64,000 nucleotides of DNA from Pedobacter lusitanus (GTDB lineage Bacteria; Bacteroidota; Bacteroidia; Sphingobacteriales; Sphingobacteriaceae), in assembly GCF_040026395.1 (NCBI RefSeq), contig NZ_CP157278.1:5704001-5768000 (forward strand), read 5' to 3'. Shown here one piece after another: positions 61,050 through 64,000 of the stretch (its first letter is position 1; every line of letters begins with the position of its first letter). The notes under the pieces were generated by a model, which did not search any database, was not told where the DNA came from, and was given only the letters and a program-made list of their open reading frames with translations. A program made the position numbers and the translations under genes.

Positions 61050-63380
61050 ATGAAAATGCTAACAAACAATCTAGGCTACCCGCGAATAGGTAGCAGCAGA
61101 GAGCTCAAAAAAGCCAGTGAACTGTACTGGTCGGGCAAAACACCTATTGAAAACCTGTTGCAAACAGGAAAAGAAATCCGGGCAAATAACTGGAAACTTC
61201 AGCAGGAGTCAGGAATAGATCTTATTCCGTCAAATGATTTCTCTTTTTATGATCAGGTACTGGATCTTTCTCTAACAGTTGGCGCCATTCCAAAACGTTA
61301 TCATGAAGTTATTCTGAACAAAGCTAATACTGAGCTTGATCTCTATTTTGCAATGGCCAGGGGATATCAGAAAGACGGTATTGATATTACGGCAATGGAA
61401 ATGACCAAATGGTTTGATACCAACTATCATTACATTGTCCCTGAATTTTATAAAGACCAGACATTCAAGTTATTTTCTCAGAAAATTGTCAATGAATACA
61501 ATGAGGCAAAAAGACTGGGCATAAAAACCAAACCTGTAATTATCGGTCCGGTTTCTTATCTGCTGCTGGGCAAAGAAAAACAAAGCGGTTTTCACAGAAT
61601 CGACCTGATCAGAAACTTATTACCAGTATATCTCGAAATATTGAGAGAATTAGAGAACCAGCATGTGGAATGGGTACAATTTGATGAGCCTTTCCTGGTT
61701 CTGGATTTAACACCAAAAGAAAAAGATGCTTATACCTATGTATACAAGGAAATCAGAAAACAGTTTCCTAAATTAAAAATTCTTCTGACTACTTATTTTG
61801 AAGGATTAAAAGATAATCTGGAACTGGCAGCTTCGTTACCGGTTACTGCATTGCATATTGATTTGGTCAGAGCTCCTGAACAGCTTGAAAGTATTTTAGC
61901 TGCTATTCCTAATCATTTACAGTTATCGCTGGGTGTAGTGGATGGAAGAAACATCTGGAAAAATGATTTTCAGCAGTCGCTTTCTCAGCTGAATCTGGCG
62001 GCGGAAAAAATAGGAGAGAGCAGAATTTTAGTTTCTCCTTCCTGCTCATTGATTCATGCGCCATGTGATCTGGAGCTGGAAACCAATGATCAGACACTAA
62101 CACCGGAAATCAAACAATGGCTGGCCTTTGCCCGTCAGAAAGTTGATGAAATAGTTTATCTGAAACAACTGGCAGGTAAAACACCTTCAAATCATGCAAT
62201 TACTGCTTTACAGGATAATGTTGCTGCTAACCAAAGCCGCCGTACTTCTAAGTTGATTCATCATGACGCGGTTAAGAACCGTATTGCCGGAGTGACCGAA
62301 AAAGATGAAAACAGATTAAACCCTTTCTCCAAACGCAGAATTGCGCAGCATAACGCCTTAAAGCTTCCCTTGTTTCCAACAACTACTATCGGTTCTTTCC
62401 CTCAGACTCCTGAAGTCCGCAGCTGGAGAGCTAAATTTAAAAAGGGTAGTTTGACACTGGCAGAATATGACGCGTTAATAGAGAAGGAAACTGAAGAAAC
62501 CATCCGTTTTCAGGAAAATACCGGAATTGATGTACTTGTTCATGGTGAATTTGAGCGTAATGATATGGTCGAGTACTTTGGTGAACAGCTTGCGGGTTTT
62601 GTATTTACTAAAAATGGATGGGTACAGAGTTATGGAAGCCGTTGTGTAAAACCTCCGATTATATTTGGTGATGTTCATCGCCCTGCACCAATGACAGTAA
62701 GATGGTCGTCTTATGCGCAGTCCTTAACCAGTAAATGGGTTAAGGGGATGTTAACCGGACCGGTTACGATTTTACAATGGTCATTTGTCAGAAATGATCA
62801 GCCACGTTCGCTGACCTGTAAACAAATAGCACTGGCAATTCGTGATGAGGTATGCGACCTGGAAAAGGCAGGTATTAAAATCATTCAGATTGATGAACCT
62901 GCTATTCGTGAAGGATTGCCTCTGCGTCAGTCTGACTGGCAGGAATATCTGAAATGGGCTGTACAGTCTTTTAGGATTTCTGCAAGTGGTGTCCGCGACG
63001 AAACCCAGATTCACACCCATATGTGTTATTCGGAATTTAATGATATCATTCAGCATATTGCTGATATGGATGCGGATGTGATTACAATTGAATGTTCACG
63101 TTCGCAAATGGAATTGCTGGATGCTTTTGCAGATTTCAATTATCCAAATGAAATAGGACCAGGAGTTTATGATATTCATTCTCCAAGAGTTCCGTCAAGA
63201 GATGAGATGGTATTGCTGCTGGAAAAAGCAAAAGCAGTAATTCCGGCCGGTCAGTTATGGGTTAATCCGGATTGCGGTTTAAAAACCCGTCATTGGGATG
63301 AGACTAAAAAAGCACTGATTGAAATGGTTGAAGCCGCAAAAGAATTGCGTTTATCCGTAAAAGAACCAGTAAGTTTGTAG
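61050..63380 (+). CDS. metE: Cobalamin-independent methionine synthase
   Basis: A 776-residue zinc enzyme transferring methyl from 5-methyltetrahydropteroyl-triglutamate to homocysteine. It has two barrels: the N-terminal one begins NNLGYPRIGSSRELKKASE and the C-terminal catalytic one starts near PLFPTTTIGSFPQTPEVR. Zinc ligands are in HTHMCYSEFND (His and Cys), the Glu after it and the Cys in NPDCGLKTR. The length is standard. The start is ATG 61050, with ATG 61056 equally possible. The cobalamin riboswitch before it indicates that a B12-dependent MetH exists elsewhere in the genome. Confidence 0.96.
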   Translation: MKMLTNNLGYPRIGSSRELKKASELYWSGKTPIENLLQTGKEIRANNWKLQQESGIDLIPSNDFSFYDQVLDLSLTVGAIPKRYHEVILNKANTELDLYFAMARGYQKDGIDITAMEMTKWFDTNYHYIVPEFYKDQTFKLFSQKIVNEYNEAKRLGIKTKPVIIGPVSYLLLGKEKQSGFHRIDLIRNLLPVYLEILRELENQHVEWVQFDEPFLVLDLTPKEKDAYTYVYKEIRKQFPKLKILLTTYFEGLKDNLELAASLPVTALHIDLVRAPEQLESILAAIPNHLQLSLGVVDGRNIWKNDFQQSLSQLNLAAEKIGESRILVSPSCSLIHAPCDLELETNDQTLTPEIKQWLAFARQKVDEIVYLKQLAGKTPSNHAITALQDNVAANQSRRTSKLIHHDAVKNRIAGVTEKDENRLNPFSKRRIAQHNALKLPLFPTTTIGSFPQTPEVRSWRAKFKKGSLTLAEYDALIEKETEETIRFQENTGIDVLVHGEFERNDMVEYFGEQLAGFVFTKNGWVQSYGSRCVKPPIIFGDVHRPAPMTVRWSSYAQSLTSKWVKGMLTGPVTILQWSFVRNDQPRSLTCKQIALAIRDEVCDLEKAGIKIIQIDEPAIREGLPLRQSDWQEYLKWAVQSFRISASGVRDETQIHTHMCYSEFNDIIQHIADMDADVITIECSRSQMELLDAFADFNYPNEIGPGVYDIHSPRVPSRDEMVLLLEKAKAVIPAGQLWVNPDCGLKTRHWDETKKALIEMVEAAKELRLSVKEPVSL

Positions 63381-63387
63381 CCTTAAG

Positions 63388-63418
63388 CAGGCGGTTTGTT
63401 CTCATTCCGCCTGTTTTT
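63388..63418 (+). terminator. Terminator after metE
   Basis: CAGGCGG and CCGCCTG form a perfect seven-base stem followed by five T residues. Confidence 0.88.
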
Positions 63419-63437
63419 ATTAAAATAAATTACAGAT

Positions 63438-63824
63438 ATGACTATTGAAGAGAAGATTAAAGCATCAGAGACCAGAATTTTTAAAGCCGTATTCCCTAAT
63501 ACTACGAATCATTATGATACTTTGTTTGGCGGTACAGCTATGCATATGATGGATGAAGTGGCATTTATTACTGCTACCAGGTTTAGCCGCCAGAGAATGG
63601 TAACTGTAAGCAGCGACAGAATTGATTTTAAAATGCCAATTGCTGCTGGTACCATTGTAGAACTGGTGGGTACCGTAAGTCATATTGGAAATACCAGTAT
63701 GAAAGTAAAAGTAGAAATCTATGTAGAGCAGATGTATTCTGAGGAACGCGAAAAAGCGGTTACTGGTGAATTCTCATTTGTAGCTATTGATGAACATAAA
63801 AAACCTACAGCTATTCTTAAGTAA
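63438..63824 (+). CDS. Acyl-CoA thioesterase, YciA-like hotdog protein
   Basis: A 128-residue single-hotdog enzyme: VFPNTTNHYDTLFGGTAMHMMDE with the conserved Asn/Asp region, ATRFSRQRMVTVSSDRIDFK, and VGTVSHIGNTSMKVKVEIYVE. It hydrolyses acyl-CoA; chain length is not evident. It is monocistronic with terminators on both sides. Confidence 0.92.
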   Translation: MTIEEKIKASETRIFKAVFPNTTNHYDTLFGGTAMHMMDEVAFITATRFSRQRMVTVSSDRIDFKMPIAAGTIVELVGTVSHIGNTSMKVKVEIYVEQMYSEEREKAVTGEFSFVAIDEHKKPTAILK

Positions 63825-63837
63825 GAATATTTATTCA

Positions 63838-63870
63838 AAAGGGCCTTATTATTCAATAAGGCCCTTTCTT
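63838..63870. terminator. Bidirectional terminator
   Basis: AAAGGGCCTTATT and AATAAGGCCCTTT form a perfect 13-base stem with a four-base loop, between the thioesterase and the convergent partial gene. Confidence 0.92.
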
Positions 63871-63878
63871 ATTAGTCT

Positions 63879-64000
63879 TCAGCTTTCCAGTATAGTGATT
63901 TGCCTGATGATCTGCTCCTGATTTACGGGATAAGGTTTGTTTTCTCTTATCGTTTGATAAACAGCATCAAATAAGTGAAGATAGGACGATTTTCCTGGTG
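63879..64000 (-). CDS. Gfo/Idh/MocA-type oxidoreductase, C-terminal end (start outside window)
   Basis: Only the last 39 complete codons are inside the window. The translation includes YLHLFDAVYQTIRENKPYPV and ends QIIRQITILES. This is the typical ending of Gfo/Idh/MocA NAD(P)-dependent sugar oxidoreductases. The assignment rests on this short tail. Confidence 0.6.
   Translation of the reverse strand, partial: PGKSSYLHLFDAVYQTIRENKPYPVNQEQIIRQITILES

Overview
The window reads as a piece of a Bacteroidota chromosome, most likely Sphingobacteriaceae (Pedobacter-like). The evidence is the moderate A+T richness, the TAnnTTTG -7 promoter boxes, several TonB-dependent receptors with carboxypeptidase-regulatory domains, DUF4397, DUF4136 and DUF5686 proteins, a small histone H1-like protein, and a serine palmitoyltransferase operon. 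No rRNA, tRNA, prophage, intact insertion sequence or CRISPR array was seen.

Layout. 1-3.6 kb: the 3' half of a LanB-type lanthipeptide dehydratase, a LytS/LytR-type two-component pair on the opposite strand, and a 52-residue cysteine-free peptide gene closed by a strong terminator. 3.6-4.3 kb: a SYLF-domain exported protein. 4.4-9.9 kb: an AraC regulator divergent from a five-gene operon (mutarotase, UxaA-type dehydratase, SDR, FAH hydrolase, SDR) that looks like non-phosphorylative L-fucose (or related deoxysugar) oxidation. 9.9-12.8 kb: a small cysteine-containing protein and a TonB receptor. 12.8-19.5 kb: lipoproteins (DUF4397, DUF4136), a VOC protein, myo-inositol-phosphate synthase, a thioredoxin-like protein and a GH30 hydrolase.

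19.7-29.4 kb and 33.5-36.9 kb: two halves of a cobalamin locus. The first holds cobyric acid synthase, threonine-phosphate decarboxylase, CbiB and a P-loop ATPase, then a cobalamin riboswitch driving substrate-binding protein, permease, ATPase and TonB receptor. The second holds adenosyltransferase, CobU, CobT, CobS and CobC. A 5'-truncated Rpn-family gene and a GH31 gene separate the halves. A second cobalamin riboswitch precedes metE at 61 kb, so both uptake and the B12-independent methionine synthase appear to be B12-repressed.

37-46 kb: a MOSC protein, a DinB-like protein, an intergenic region with a 77-bp perfect palindrome, a hypothetical protein, a dicarboxylate symporter, a GH125 mannosidase, a small membrane protein, a second DUF4397 protein, an ECF sigma factor with a TM/beta-barrel partner, and an XRE regulator.

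46.4-56.0 kb is the most interesting region. A TetR regulator is followed by an apparent operon for inositol sphingolipids: serine palmitoyltransferase, an unannotated 47-codon ORF, NAD-dependent epimerase/reductase, PgpA-like phosphatase, GtrA-like membrane protein, DUF5686 outer-membrane protein, a CDP-alcohol phosphatidyltransferase fused to DUF4833, fatty-acid hydroxylase, and an Aur1/PAP2-type inositolphosphotransferase. With the inositol-phosphate synthase at 15 kb this would supply most steps from serine, acyl-CoA and glucose-6-phosphate to hydroxylated inositol phosphorylceramide. Matching GGACC/AGACT-N13-GGTCTAA sites lie before both the tetR gene and the palmitoyltransferase gene. 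56-64 kb: xseAB, a TPR protein, a single-domain response regulator, a histone H1-like gene, an aldo/keto reductase, metE, a thioesterase and the 3' end of a Gfo/Idh/MocA oxidoreductase.
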